Of a DNA stretch of 64,000 bases, positions 43,627-53,796 are shown piece after piece. Numbering within the stretch: position 1 is the stretch's first letter; every line of letters starts with the position of its first letter. The DNA is from VYFG01 sp965248685 (GTDB lineage Bacteria > Pseudomonadota > Gammaproteobacteria > Arenicellales > Poriferihabitantaceae), in the NCBI GenBank assembly GCA_965248685.1, contig CBDFKC010000003.1:620001-684000 (forward strand), given 5' to 3'. The notes below the pieces were generated by a model. The model had not been told where the DNA came from. It saw only the letters and a list, made by a program, of their open reading frames with translations, and searched no databases. A program made the position numbers and the translations under genes.

Positions 43627-44064
43627 ATGCCCGAGCGGGTCGATTTTTATATTCTGGACAGTCACGAAGTGGACAGCAAACTGGTTTGCGCCTGTAAAAT
43701 CGCGGGTAAAGCATTCAGTCAGGGCATGAAGGTTTATATACAATCCGACCATGATTCGGAAGTAGAGGCCCTGGATGCACTGCTGTGGAGTTATAGTCCT
43801 GCCAGCTTTGTTCCCCATCGTGTAATTGCTGATGTCAATACTCTGACAGATACCCCGGTTCTTTTAGGGACTATGGCAGCGCCAGCGGGATGGCAGCAAT
43901 TATTAATTTCTTTGACCCGGGATATTTCCCGGGAGGCCCATCATTTCAGCCGTATAGCCGATATGACCAGTGCTGAGGAACAGGATAAACAAGCGGGCCG
44001 GAATCGGTTCAAGGCCTATCGTCAAATTGGTATCGAACCGGAAACCCATCATCTGAATTCCTGA
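43627..44064 (+). CDS. holC: DNA polymerase III chi subunit
   Basis: 145 residues starting RVDFYILDS and containing VYIQSDHDSEVEALDALLWSY and SFVPHR, typical of HolC, which links the clamp loader to SSB. The pepA-holC-valS order is a conserved gammaproteobacterial arrangement. The last ~30 residues are a variable tail. Confidence 0.9.
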   Translation: MPERVDFYILDSHEVDSKLVCACKIAGKAFSQGMKVYIQSDHDSEVEALDALLWSYSPASFVPHRVIADVNTLTDTPVLLGTMAAPAGWQQLLISLTRDISREAHHFSRIADMTSAEEQDKQAGRNRFKAYRQIGIEPETHHLNS

Positions 44065-44207
44065 TTCTAATCTCGCTGGTTGCTGATGACTCGATTATTT
44101 GGTCGGGTCAATCGAGAGGCAAAAACCAGGAATTACCATTGGCCCAATCAACTCGCTAACAGTAACCTTTAACTTTCTAAAAACCGACTCACATTCGTGC
44201 TGCAAAT

Positions 44208-47087
44208 ATGACTTTGGAAAAATCCTATAACCCGCATCAAATCGAAGAGCACTGGTACCAGCAGTGGGAACGCGAAGGTTATTTTAAGGCAAACGATAAC
44301 GGCAACAATGCTGATGCATACTGCATCATGATTCCACCGCCCAATGTTACCGGGCGTTTGCATATGGGGCATGCTTTTCAGGACACCATCATTGATTCCC
44401 TGATTCGATTTCATCGTATGCAAGGCAAGAACACCTTGTGGCAGCCGGGTACAGACCACGCGGGAATTGCCACTCAGATGGTGGTAGAACGGTTGATTAA
44501 TGCTGAAGGCAAGAATCGCCATGACTATGGTCGCGATAAATTTATCGAGCGGGTATGGCAATGGAAGGAAGAGTCAGGTGGTACGATCACCCGCCAATTG
44601 CGCCGAATGGGTGCTTCACCAGATTGGTCCCAGGAACGATTCACCATGGACCAGGGGTTGAATGAAGCGGTTTCCAAAGTCTTTGTTGACCTCTATGACC
44701 AGGGAATTATTTATCGTGGAAAACGCCTGGTGAACTGGGATCCGGTGCTGCACACCGCTTTGTCCGATCTAGAGGTATTGTCAGAAGAGGAACAGGGCAA
44801 ACTCTGGCATCTACGTTATCCTCTGGCAGACGCCGAAGGCCATCTTACGGTGGCAACTACCCGGCCGGAAACCATGCTCGGGGATAGCGCGGTTGCGGTA
44901 CATCCTGATGATGAACGGTATAAGTCCCTGTGGGGAAAATTCATTGAATTGCCTCTAACTGGTCGTCGTATTCCTATTATTGCGGATGATTATGTCGACC
45001 CGGAATTTGGTTCTGGCTGCGTTAAGATCACGCCGGCCCACGATTTTAATGATTACCAGGTTTGGATTCGGCACCGCGATAGCGAACCGATGCAAAATCA
45101 AATGTATGCTGGGCTGATCAACGTATTCACCGCCGATGCGGGTATTCGTCAAAACCAGAATGACCAGGATATCTCGGAAGGTGAACTGATTCCCAACGCA
45201 TATACAGGCCTGGATCGCTATGCCGCGAGGGAACGAATAGTGGCGGATCTTGGCGCGATGGGCCTGGTTGAAAAAATTGATGATCATAAGCTCATGATTC
45301 CCAGAGGTGATCGCAGTAACGCGGTTGTCGAGCCATTTTTAACCGATCAATGGTATGTTGATCTGACCCGGGAGGTTCAGGATGACGGCCGCCCGGGTGG
45401 TAAAGCAGTGATTACCGACCCTTCGATTGAAGTGGTAAAAAACGGGACAATTGAATTCGTCCCAGCAAACTGGAGTAAAACTTATTACCAGTGGTTAGAG
45501 GGGATCCAAGACTGGTGCATTTCACGCCAGATTTGGTGGGGACATCGGATCCCGGCCTGGTACGACCTCGAGGGCAATATTTATGTCGCGGGAAGCGAGC
45601 AGGAGGTGCGGCAGAAATATGGTCTCGACGCCAGTCTGGATTTGCGCCAGGATGAGGACGTGCTGGACACCTGGTTTAGTTCGGCATTATGGCCATTTTC
45701 TACCCTGGGCTGGCCCCAGCAGACCGACCGACTGAATACCTTTTACCCTACCAGTGTTCTGGTTACCGGCTTTGACATCATTTTCTTCTGGGTTGCAAGA
45801 ATGATTATGATGGGAACGCGTTTTATGAACCAGGTACCGTTCAGACAGGTATATATACACGGCCTGGTGCGGGATGCTCATGGTCAGAAAATGTCCAAAT
45901 CAAAGGGCAATGTTCTGGACCCTATCGACTTGATTGATGGGATTGAGCTGGATCAACTGGTGACCAAGCGAACCAGCGGTATGATGCAGCCGCATTTGGC
46001 AGAAACTATTGCCAATCAGACCCGTAAAGATTTTCCGGGAGGGATTCCGAGCTTCGGCACCGATGCATTACGCTTTACCTTTGCCGCGCTGGCATCGAAT
46101 GGTCGCGATATTAATTTTGATCTGGCCCGGACCGAAGGTTATCGTAATTTCTGCAACAAGATCTGGAATGCCGCGCGCTTTGTCCTGATGAACGCCGAAG
46201 CCAAGGACTGTGGGCAGAATGGTGGAGAGGTAGAATTGTCGGTGGCAGATCGCTGGATAATTTCCTGTTTGCAACGTAGCGAAAAGGCAGTAACCGATGC
46301 GGTTAACATATATCGGTTTGATCATGCCGCCAGGGAAATTTACGAGCTGATATGGAATAACTACTGCGACTGGTATCTGGAGTTGTGCAAACCGGTATTG
46401 AACAACGAGGATAGTAGCATAGAGGCGCTGCGCGGCACCCGTCGAACCCTGGTCCGGGTATTGGAGACGATGATGCGATTGGCCCACCCGATCATGCCCT
46501 TTATCACCGAGGAAATCTGGCAGAAAATTGCGGGCCTCGCTGACAAGCAAGGCGACACCATCATGCGGCAGCCATATCCTGTGTCGCAGCCCGAAAAAAT
46601 TGATCTAAAAGCCGAGACAGAAATTGATTGGATTATGCAATTTATTCTGGGGATTCGTAAGATAAAGGGAGAAATGAATATTGCTCCGGGTAAAAAAGTT
46701 CCGGTGTTGTTGGCAAATGGATCCGAGTCAGATCTGGATATGCTGGTGAAAAACCGTATGTACCTGGATACTCTGGCCAAGGTTGAGTCGATCAGGGTCG
46801 TCACAGACTCCGATCCAAAACCGGAATCCGCGGTAACCTTACTGGGAGAAATGAATATCCTTATTCCTCTTGAGGGTTTGATCGACAAAGGAGCTGAGAT
46901 CAGCCGACTGGAAAAAGCCGTCGCTGCAATCGATAAGGAGATAAGTCGAATCGAAGCCAAGGTTAATAACCCGGGATTCACCGGCAAGGCACCTGTTCAA
47001 GTGGTAGAGAAAGAACGGCAAAAACTGGCAGACAACCTCCGCTCCAGGGAAGATCTCGGGCAACAATTAGCGCAGCTGGCCGGTTAG
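44208..47087 (+). CDS. valS: valyl-tRNA synthetase
   Basis: 959 residues. Class Ia synthetase with HIGH-type motif PPNVTGRLHMGHAF, a CP1 editing domain (ATTRPETMLGDSAVAVHP), GDIIFFWVARM-like FDIIFFWVARMIMMG, the KMSKS loop QKMSKSKGNVLDP and a C-terminal coiled coil. All catalytic motifs are intact and the length is normal. Confidence 0.97.
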   Translation: MTLEKSYNPHQIEEHWYQQWEREGYFKANDNGNNADAYCIMIPPPNVTGRLHMGHAFQDTIIDSLIRFHRMQGKNTLWQPGTDHAGIATQMVVERLINAEGKNRHDYGRDKFIERVWQWKEESGGTITRQLRRMGASPDWSQERFTMDQGLNEAVSKVFVDLYDQGIIYRGKRLVNWDPVLHTALSDLEVLSEEEQGKLWHLRYPLADAEGHLTVATTRPETMLGDSAVAVHPDDERYKSLWGKFIELPLTGRRIPIIADDYVDPEFGSGCVKITPAHDFNDYQVWIRHRDSEPMQNQMYAGLINVFTADAGIRQNQNDQDISEGELIPNAYTGLDRYAARERIVADLGAMGLVEKIDDHKLMIPRGDRSNAVVEPFLTDQWYVDLTREVQDDGRPGGKAVITDPSIEVVKNGTIEFVPANWSKTYYQWLEGIQDWCISRQIWWGHRIPAWYDLEGNIYVAGSEQEVRQKYGLDASLDLRQDEDVLDTWFSSALWPFSTLGWPQQTDRLNTFYPTSVLVTGFDIIFFWVARMIMMGTRFMNQVPFRQVYIHGLVRDAHGQKMSKSKGNVLDPIDLIDGIELDQLVTKRTSGMMQPHLAETIANQTRKDFPGGIPSFGTDALRFTFAALASNGRDINFDLARTEGYRNFCNKIWNAARFVLMNAEAKDCGQNGGEVELSVADRWIISCLQRSEKAVTDAVNIYRFDHAAREIYELIWNNYCDWYLELCKPVLNNEDSSIEALRGTRRTLVRVLETMMRLAHPIMPFITEEIWQKIAGLADKQGDTIMRQPYPVSQPEKIDLKAETEIDWIMQFILGIRKIKGEMNIAPGKKVPVLLANGSESDLDMLVKNRMYLDTLAKVESIRVVTDSDPKPESAVTLLGEMNILIPLEGLIDKGAEISRLEKAVAAIDKEISRIEAKVNNPGFTGKAPVQVVEKERQKLADNLRSREDLGQQLAQLAG

Positions 47088-47104
47088 TTGAATTTGCCTG
47101 GAAA

Positions 47105-48448
47105 ATGAAACAGGAGCACGAGGCAAATCTGTTTTCTGGGATCACCCGGTCCCAGTCCAACAAATTGATTCTGTTGACCGACTTAATTGTGTTTTCGTTA
47201 ATCGCCTACTTTATATCGACGATTATCTACAATGTTTCCGTCACAACATATCTGAGCCAATTAGGACCAACATTGCTAGTGGTCAGCGTGTCGTTGTATC
47301 TATTGAGCGCTTTTGAAGTCAGTATTGATGTTCCGCTGTCTTCTTTACTGTCTCGCTGCATGATTTCAGTGCTGTTGGCACTGTCTATTCTACTTATTAT
47401 TATCTATTTTCTGGGCCCCGGATCAATTAAGAATATTTATGGTCGCGGTATTTTGTTGTTGTGTATGTCCGGGTTCCTATCCTATCTTCTGGTAACCAGG
47501 TATTTTCTATTTCGCGATCTGCGGAACAAGACACCCTTTCTGGTTTGGAATTTTATTGGAAGCCAGGATCATTTCAATAAACTGGAATCCGAGGGGAATA
47601 AGCAGAATCGATTTCAGTTCTTGCGAAAGACAGAAGAATGGCTGACAAACGAAAGACAGTTTCGCGCTGGCGTAGGGGTAATACTCGATCAGGACTTATA
47701 CGAAAATCGAAATCTGATTGGACAGCTTGTTAAGCAGAAATTTCAAGGAGCGAGGATTACCAGCGTCGATCAGTTCTACGAAGACTATCTGGGCAAAGTT
47801 CCGATTTCCCATATCCAGGAACATTGGTTCATTAACAACTCCGGGTTCAATTATATAAATGACTCGATCAGGCAGCGAGTAAAGCGCACTATCGATCTGC
47901 TGTTAACCATCGTGACACTTCCGGTCACCTTGCTGCTGGGAGTAATTTCAGCGCTACTGGTATTTTTAACGGACTCGCAAAATCCCGTGTTTATCCAGGA
48001 GAGAGTCGGGTGGCACGGCAGATTGTTCAAGATCTATAAACTTCGAACCATGAGTCGGGAAAAGGATAAAGGTGATTCGAACTGGACCGATTATGACGAC
48101 CCGCGAATTACCCCATTGGGCGGATTCCTGCGGCGCTATCGACTGGACGAACTGCCCCAGTTGGTTAACGTGTTGAAAGGAGATATGAGCATTATTGGAC
48201 CTCGCCCGGAACAGCAGAAATTAACTCATTTACTCGAAACGGAGATACCTTATTACGATATTCGCCATAGCGTAAAACCCGGTATTACCGGCTGGGCACA
48301 GGTCAAGTTTCGCTATGGTTCCAGTATTAAAGACTCACACACCAAGCTGGAGTATGACCTTTACTATATTAAGAATTACTCATTGGTGCTGGATCTCACC
48401 ATTCTGATCAAAACGTTTTACACGATATTTTCAGGTAGTGGTCGGTAA
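47105..48448 (+). CDS. polyprenyl-phosphate sugar-1-phosphate transferase (initiating glycosyltransferase)
   Basis: 447 residues of the WbaP/PglC-containing polytopic family. Four N-terminal helices and a CoA-binding-like middle domain precede a membrane-reentrant helix (RTIDLLLTIVTLPVTLLLGV) and the catalytic domain: PVFIQERVGWHGRLFKIYKLRTM (core FKIYKLRTM), YRLDELPQLVNVLKGDMS with the DE dyad, and SIIGPRPE. It loads the first sugar-1-phosphate onto undecaprenyl phosphate and so opens polysaccharide locus 2. It begins 17 bp after valS. Confidence 0.9.
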   Translation: MKQEHEANLFSGITRSQSNKLILLTDLIVFSLIAYFISTIIYNVSVTTYLSQLGPTLLVVSVSLYLLSAFEVSIDVPLSSLLSRCMISVLLALSILLIIIYFLGPGSIKNIYGRGILLLCMSGFLSYLLVTRYFLFRDLRNKTPFLVWNFIGSQDHFNKLESEGNKQNRFQFLRKTEEWLTNERQFRAGVGVILDQDLYENRNLIGQLVKQKFQGARITSVDQFYEDYLGKVPISHIQEHWFINNSGFNYINDSIRQRVKRTIDLLLTIVTLPVTLLLGVISALLVFLTDSQNPVFIQERVGWHGRLFKIYKLRTMSREKDKGDSNWTDYDDPRITPLGGFLRRYRLDELPQLVNVLKGDMSIIGPRPEQQKLTHLLETEIPYYDIRHSVKPGITGWAQVKFRYGSSIKDSHTKLEYDLYYIKNYSLVLDLTILIKTFYTIFSGSGR

Positions 48449-48450
48449 CC

Positions 48451-50316
48451 ATGTGGATAGTCCTGGCCTTGTCCATTTTTCTGCCAGGCTTTGTCCTGGC
48501 AGTGGCATTGTTGCGCTCGGAAATTGCGAATCTGTTATCGATACCACTATCGCTATCGCTATACGTACTTGTATTGGTATGCGGGGTATTACTGGGTAAA
48601 ACCCATTGGGTATTCCCAACCTACCTGACCCTCGGAATTATAATTTCACTGGTTGCAGTATCAAGCCCCTGGTGGAGATTGCGATTGAAAGAAAGGGTTG
48701 CCGGGCTGGTTGAATTTACCCCGGTATTGCTATTGCTCGTCTGTTATCAATACTTTTCAGGACCCTTTATCGATCACGGAATAGATTTATTCTGGCATTT
48801 GCATACTGTGCAAACTGCAGCAAATTACCTGACTGACTTTTCCGGTCAGTTACAGGTTTCATTACGCCTCGGTACCCAGAATAATGCGTTCCACTATATT
48901 GCCGCATACTTTTCGACCCAGACCGGCACACCGCCTCACAGGCTGATAGAAATCATCAGCATCGCCTATCCAGCGCTTTGGTCGTTCTCGATTTTCTATT
49001 TTTGCAAATATATTTTCAGACTGGTTGGGGTCGACAAGGCGCAGTTGGTTTTATCTTGCAGCCTTGCTGTGTTTTTTTACTGGACCACCTTTGGAATTAA
49101 CAATTTTTCATTTCCACGATATTATATTGGCGGACCGGTAATTCTAAATTACTGTATTTTCCTTGCCCTGGTAGTATTGCTGATTGAGCAGATTACCACC
49201 CGAATTTCGCCGAAGCTCACGGTCCTGATGGCGCTACTTGTAATGGTATCCACCTATCTTCATCCCCAGGAGGCTATCCTATTTTTAACTTTTTGCTTCG
49301 CTCTTTCCATCGCTTATTTTTTACCGAGAATTGGCTTGGGTCCATACTCCCTGGACATCATTCCCTCCCGCAGAAACAGTCAGATTATGTTTGCAATGTT
49401 TGCGGCGTTGTTGCTGGGATTTGCGTTAATAATATTCAATCTGCCTCCTTATAGTTTTGACCCGGTCCGGTTACTTAATCTAGGAGTAGTTTCCCAAAAG
49501 TTGTCTAGCTTGAATATACTAAATCCCACACGGCAGTTTTATACGGTTCTCGGAATATGGGGGTTCTATGTCTATTTAATAGCGTTGATCTACTACAAGG
49601 CAATTACAAAGAGCGCAATAATGCTTGCAGCCTTGATATTGCCTCTGGTGACGGTATTTAATCCACTTTATACCGAGGCGTATCTACGGCTGACTTATCC
49701 ACAGGTATTGTGGCGCGTATTGTTCGCTATGTATCTGCCAATTGTTGCGAGCTACCTGATTCTGACCAGCCTTGCCGGATGGAAACTAATGTCCGGTAGT
49801 ACTAGGTTTTGGCGCCTCTTGCTGCTAGTCCCGCTATTTGGTCTATTGTTGCCATTTAAAAACGACTTTATCAACAACAGCATGGTACGGTCGCCCTCCC
49901 TGGTGAGATCACCGGTGGAGAATTCCTATAAAAACTGGATTGACCTGATTGAGTTTTTGCAAGGGCTCGAAACAAGACAGCGAATTCTGACCGATCCCGC
50001 CACTGGATACGCCATCAGGGCGCTGACCCAACATCGATACCATGGGTTTAAATTTTTTAAATCGAACTACAATGAATTTAATTTTGAAAACTATCAAAAT
50101 GATCCATTAAAACAATATGTGGGCTGGATTTTGGTAGTGAATTTGAGGGGTGGACAGATCAACTCCAGACTCAATGCGCCCCACCATATATACCCCAATA
50201 TTATGCATACAGCTGAGCACTATGGACCTCCACTTTTTCAGGAACTCGAATTAAATCCGCAAAAATACCAACTTTTGTGGAAGTCGGATAAAATATTTGT
50301 ATACTTGATCCAATGA
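48451..50316 (+). CDS. polytopic membrane protein, putative GT-C glycosyltransferase or polymerase
   Basis: 621 residues with about 12-14 hydrophobic helices and a C-terminal soluble ~100-residue domain. An early extracytoplasmic loop has YFSGPFIDHGIDLFWHLHTV (core DHGIDLFWH), which could be a GT-C-type acidic motif. It starts 2 bp after the initiating transferase. The role in locus 2 is inferred from position and topology only. Confidence 0.55.
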   Translation: MWIVLALSIFLPGFVLAVALLRSEIANLLSIPLSLSLYVLVLVCGVLLGKTHWVFPTYLTLGIIISLVAVSSPWWRLRLKERVAGLVEFTPVLLLLVCYQYFSGPFIDHGIDLFWHLHTVQTAANYLTDFSGQLQVSLRLGTQNNAFHYIAAYFSTQTGTPPHRLIEIISIAYPALWSFSIFYFCKYIFRLVGVDKAQLVLSCSLAVFFYWTTFGINNFSFPRYYIGGPVILNYCIFLALVVLLIEQITTRISPKLTVLMALLVMVSTYLHPQEAILFLTFCFALSIAYFLPRIGLGPYSLDIIPSRRNSQIMFAMFAALLLGFALIIFNLPPYSFDPVRLLNLGVVSQKLSSLNILNPTRQFYTVLGIWGFYVYLIALIYYKAITKSAIMLAALILPLVTVFNPLYTEAYLRLTYPQVLWRVLFAMYLPIVASYLILTSLAGWKLMSGSTRFWRLLLLVPLFGLLLPFKNDFINNSMVRSPSLVRSPVENSYKNWIDLIEFLQGLETRQRILTDPATGYAIRALTQHRYHGFKFFKSNYNEFNFENYQNDPLKQYVGWILVVNLRGGQINSRLNAPHHIYPNIMHTAEHYGPPLFQELELNPQKYQLLWKSDKIFVYLIQ

Positions 50317-50365
50317 TGGAATTAGGTTTATAAAGACCTTATCAGTAGAAGGAAACTTTTAGCTA

Positions 50366-51157
50366 ATGATGCTTTCTAAAAACACATTATTCACCATCGC
50401 TTGCAGTTTGCTTGTGGTGACATTTTCAAGCTATGCCGCCTCCCAGGCAGCATTTGTCTGGGCCGAAGATGATTCCAAGGGTAGTCGGATTTTTCTCAGT
50501 CATCACGTAGATGGCCAGTGGCAGGCAAAACAGACAATAATTGATAACCAGCAGTTAAATATTTTGCCGGCGGTAGGAATAGATAAAAACAATAATCAGC
50601 TTGTAGTCTGGAGCACGGTAACCCGCAAGGGCAGTAGCTTGTACTATCGCCAATTGAGTAATGGTAAATGGAATGAGCCCGGGATTTTGACCAACAAGTT
50701 GTCGACAAATCTGGCACCGGTTATTGTTTATGATCTTGATACCCGGCCCTGGGTTTTCTGGGCGGGCAATGACGGTGCCGATGATGATATTTATTTTTCC
50801 CAGTTGACGCAAACAGGCTGGTCAGAACCTTATCGGGTCAATACCGGGAACAAAATTCCTGATATATTGCCGGAAGCGGGGCTGGACGATTTCGGTAACG
50901 TATGGGTTACCTGGAAAAGACTTAACGGTAACCAGTACGATGATGAATTTGAGGTATTTGACTTGGTCAAACATAAACCTGGGGCGGCCAGTAATTTGTT
51001 TGACGTAGAGACTATTCGGCGGTATCAGGCCAGGGTGGAGCTCGAGTATCCTCTTGAGCCACCGGTAATTTTTAACGCCAGGAGTCGGGCAACCATGTAT
51101 TTTCCTGATGAGCAAAATAGTCCAACCAAACTCTTTGATGGTAATTTGATTCAATGA
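50366..51157 (+). CDS. secreted beta-propeller-like protein of unknown function
   Basis: 263 residues with a signal peptide (about 1-27, ending SYAAS). Several ~45-residue repeats carry an Asp/Asn turn followed by VVWS, WVFWAG or VWVTWKR, e.g. DKNNNQLVVWS, DLDTRPWVFWAGNDG, DDFGNVWVTWKR, which resemble sialidase/BNR propeller blades. Its stop overlaps the start of the SGNH hydrolase gene (ATGA), suggesting the two act together on the surface glycan. The repeat unit is too short for a full propeller (about 4 blades). Confidence 0.6.
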   Translation: MMLSKNTLFTIACSLLVVTFSSYAASQAAFVWAEDDSKGSRIFLSHHVDGQWQAKQTIIDNQQLNILPAVGIDKNNNQLVVWSTVTRKGSSLYYRQLSNGKWNEPGILTNKLSTNLAPVIVYDLDTRPWVFWAGNDGADDDIYFSQLTQTGWSEPYRVNTGNKIPDILPEAGLDDFGNVWVTWKRLNGNQYDDEFEVFDLVKHKPGAASNLFDVETIRRYQARVELEYPLEPPVIFNARSRATMYFPDEQNSPTKLFDGNLIQ

Positions 51158-51915
51158 AACGCGTAACGACAAAAATTCTAAAACTTTCGACCAGTCTTAT
51201 ACTGGCTACTGGGTTATCGCTGGTTTCCGTTGGCTCCAGCTTTGGACTGGAAGTACTAACCTCGGGAGACAGTATCACCCAGGGCTTGGGCCGCACCGCG
51301 GCGGGACAAGAATTTGGCGTTACCAGTCCAGTAAATGGCGCAGCAAATATCGGTGGCTATCAACCAGTTCTGAACCAGCAATTGGATGCCGCCGTTGAGC
51401 CGTCGACAATATATAACTGGGGTGTTGCCGGAGATCGTAGTTTTCATGGGGTTTCCCGTATCGGTGGGGTACTGAATAGTCGCCCGGCAGACTATATATT
51501 AATTATGTACGGCGCCAATGATCTGTATCAGGGCCTGTCTAGTAGCGCCACCCAGGCCAATATGGACAATATGATAAGTCAGAGTTTTGCTCGGGAAGTC
51601 ACCCCGATAATTGCTGAAATAACGCCCAACACCAGCAATGGTAATTTCGACGCTGCTATCGCTTTTGACTACAACCCTAGACTACATGCTCTGGCAGCCG
51701 TGAGAGAAATTGAAATTGCGCCGATGTACCAGGCGCTTCGGGGACTCTGGCAAGTAGTGCCCTATACATCTGGAGATGGACTGCATTTAAATGGAACCGG
51801 TTATAATGTAATGACTACGCAATGGTTTGACCGTATCGCATCAATCGAACAAGCCAATAATGCAATTGACGCGGCTGCAGTGACAGCGGCATTAAAACTA
51901 TTGTTGTCTAAGTAA
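51154..51915 (+). CDS. secreted SGNH/GDSL-family esterase
   Basis: 253 residues with a signal peptide (about 1-30). Block I TSGDSITQGLG (nucleophile Ser), Gly in WGVAGDRS, block III YGANDLYQG (Asn) and block V SGDGLHLNGTGY (Asp-x-x-His) give a complete SGNH site. These enzymes deacylate or acylate polysaccharides. It is translationally coupled to the propeller-like gene, inside locus 2, so I infer editing of glycan acetyl groups in the periplasm. Confidence 0.85.
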   Translation: MKRVTTKILKLSTSLILATGLSLVSVGSSFGLEVLTSGDSITQGLGRTAAGQEFGVTSPVNGAANIGGYQPVLNQQLDAAVEPSTIYNWGVAGDRSFHGVSRIGGVLNSRPADYILIMYGANDLYQGLSSSATQANMDNMISQSFAREVTPIIAEITPNTSNGNFDAAIAFDYNPRLHALAAVREIEIAPMYQALRGLWQVVPYTSGDGLHLNGTGYNVMTTQWFDRIASIEQANNAIDAAAVTAALKLLLSK

Positions 51916-52071
51916 ATCGTGATACCCCTGAGTAAGTTATGACTTGTTCTAAAGTTCTCTAATTCGAAAACTCAAAATACCCAATATCACGTTTTTCTGG
52001 ACGTAAAATTGTTAGCTGCAAAAAGGTAATAGTCGCCTGCAGGAACGTCGAAAAATTTTTGCAAATTTAAT

Positions 52072-53691
52072 ATGTCATCCATTACAAACAAACCGCCGAT
52101 TAACTTCAGCGCCCAAATTGGTGAACTTGCCCAGCATCAACTGAGTAACGATCCAAACGTTATTGAGACCAGCGACTGGTACCTGAAAATTCTAAAAGGA
52201 GTTTTAGAACGGCACAAGGATCAAGAGAGTATTCAACCAAAACGCTATTTGGAAATTGCTTGCTATCGCCACATTATGGGATACCAGTTGGCCTCGGAAT
52301 ACAATTTTGATTCAACCTTGTTTGACATTAGTAACCGAGATCTTGAAATCGGGCGGCAGCTGGCAGTGGAACAAGGATTGGTCGATAATGTGGATCGGGT
52401 AGCCGGAGATTTTCATGATCTGCCCTTCGAGGATAATTACTTCGACTTCGCTTATATTTCAGCGTCTTTACACCACACCCTTAAACCTCATATCATTATC
52501 GGTGAAATGATGCGAGTGCTGAAAGAGGGGGGGTTGTTTTATTGTCAGCGCGAACCCTGCGAACGCTTGTTTTGCTTTTACCTGTTCAATGCCAATCGAC
52601 AACAGACACATACTGCGATGGAAGCTAGGCTACAAGACAGAGACACCCTGCGTTTGTTTTCATCACCCTTTCATGGCGCGAGAAATGCTGATGTGTTTTC
52701 CAGGATAGAAAATGACAGGTTACCTTTACAGTACTATTATGATGTTATCGCGCGACATGGAAGTATCGTCGAGGAAGCGTTGTATCACGAAGGATTGCTA
52801 ACCCGGCTGGATCAGGAAATACTGCAACAGGAAGATATGGTAGAGGGCGAACTGTCTGATTTTATTTTCGAAAAACTGCGGACAGAAGTAGAAATAATGA
52901 CTGAATCAATGGATAGCCGGGATCATTTGCTAGGACATAATCCACCCACTACGGTAACCATAGCAGGAATGGCGCGGCGGGTTGCTGCGGCTTTGAAAGC
53001 ACGCCCGGAAGACAAGTCTACGATGCAGTGGCGCCGGGAGATGGTTAAAATATTCGGTGGAAACCTACGTTTTCTAGTGCGGAGGTTCAGCGCTGATCAG
53101 ATCGTAGCTACCAAATCTACCCCTAATGATTCAAATATAGCCAATACCGCCAAACGCATTATCGCGAGTACTATTGGGAAATTGGGTGCGGAAAAAAAAT
53201 ACCGAAGAAACCTTACCGAAATAGGAACGGTTAAATATGACGATGCTGTATATAAGCAATCGGGTTTAAATCTCTGGGCCAAATTATTTCCGGAAATACA
53301 GGAAGCAAATGAGCAAGAGATATTTAATGGTGCATTTAAATCTGGTGAATGGACCTACGAAAAAGAGAACCTGTTTAAGATGACCAGTATTGTAGATCAG
53401 CCGACTCTCGAATTTAGTTTACTCGATCCGTTAGTTTTGGTGATCAGATACCGGGTTGTCCTTAGTGAAGAAATTATAGCGGCAAATATAAAAGTAGTTG
53501 CTGGAAATGATGTCGTGGTTCAGGAATTCATTCCACAAATCGAAGACCGAATGATGCGTATAGTTTGTCAGCCGGGGAACAATATTTTAAAGTTTCAACT
53601 ATCGGATATAAAGGATCGGTCAATTTCTGCAAGATCACGAATACAAATCTACATACTGCAAGGTATATCGTTGCATCAAGCTGATATCTGA
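52072..53691 (+). CDS. SAM-dependent methyltransferase-fold protein
   Basis: 539 residues. A class I methyltransferase core spans about residues 60-180: FDSTLFDISNRDLEIG (motif II), VAGDFHDLPFEDNYFDFAYISASLHH (core DLPFEDNYFDFAY, motif IV) and MMRVLKEGGLFYCQREP (motif VI). Motif I is unusual (YLEIACYRHIMG instead of a Gly-rich loop). About 350 further residues are helical and then beta-rich (LEFSLLDPLVLVIRYRVV), the latter perhaps a carbohydrate-binding sandwich like Wzt C-domains. It likely modifies the locus 2 glycan. Confidence 0.65.
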   Translation: MSSITNKPPINFSAQIGELAQHQLSNDPNVIETSDWYLKILKGVLERHKDQESIQPKRYLEIACYRHIMGYQLASEYNFDSTLFDISNRDLEIGRQLAVEQGLVDNVDRVAGDFHDLPFEDNYFDFAYISASLHHTLKPHIIIGEMMRVLKEGGLFYCQREPCERLFCFYLFNANRQQTHTAMEARLQDRDTLRLFSSPFHGARNADVFSRIENDRLPLQYYYDVIARHGSIVEEALYHEGLLTRLDQEILQQEDMVEGELSDFIFEKLRTEVEIMTESMDSRDHLLGHNPPTTVTIAGMARRVAAALKARPEDKSTMQWRREMVKIFGGNLRFLVRRFSADQIVATKSTPNDSNIANTAKRIIASTIGKLGAEKKYRRNLTEIGTVKYDDAVYKQSGLNLWAKLFPEIQEANEQEIFNGAFKSGEWTYEKENLFKMTSIVDQPTLEFSLLDPLVLVIRYRVVLSEEIIAANIKVVAGNDVVVQEFIPQIEDRMMRIVCQPGNNILKFQLSDIKDRSISARSRIQIYILQGISLHQADI

Positions 53692-53796
53692 AAACCAGTC
53701 TTCCCGGTTAGAAAATCTTGTTGACCGGCTAATTGCAGGATCTGACAAAACTCGTCTGCATAACCTTATCTTCCTAACGAGAGCTGGAATGTAAAC

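Noticed and set aside
49695..49703. Perfect DnaA-box sequence TTATCCACA
   Set aside because: It is a single copy inside a membrane-protein gene with no cluster of boxes or AT-rich unwinding region.
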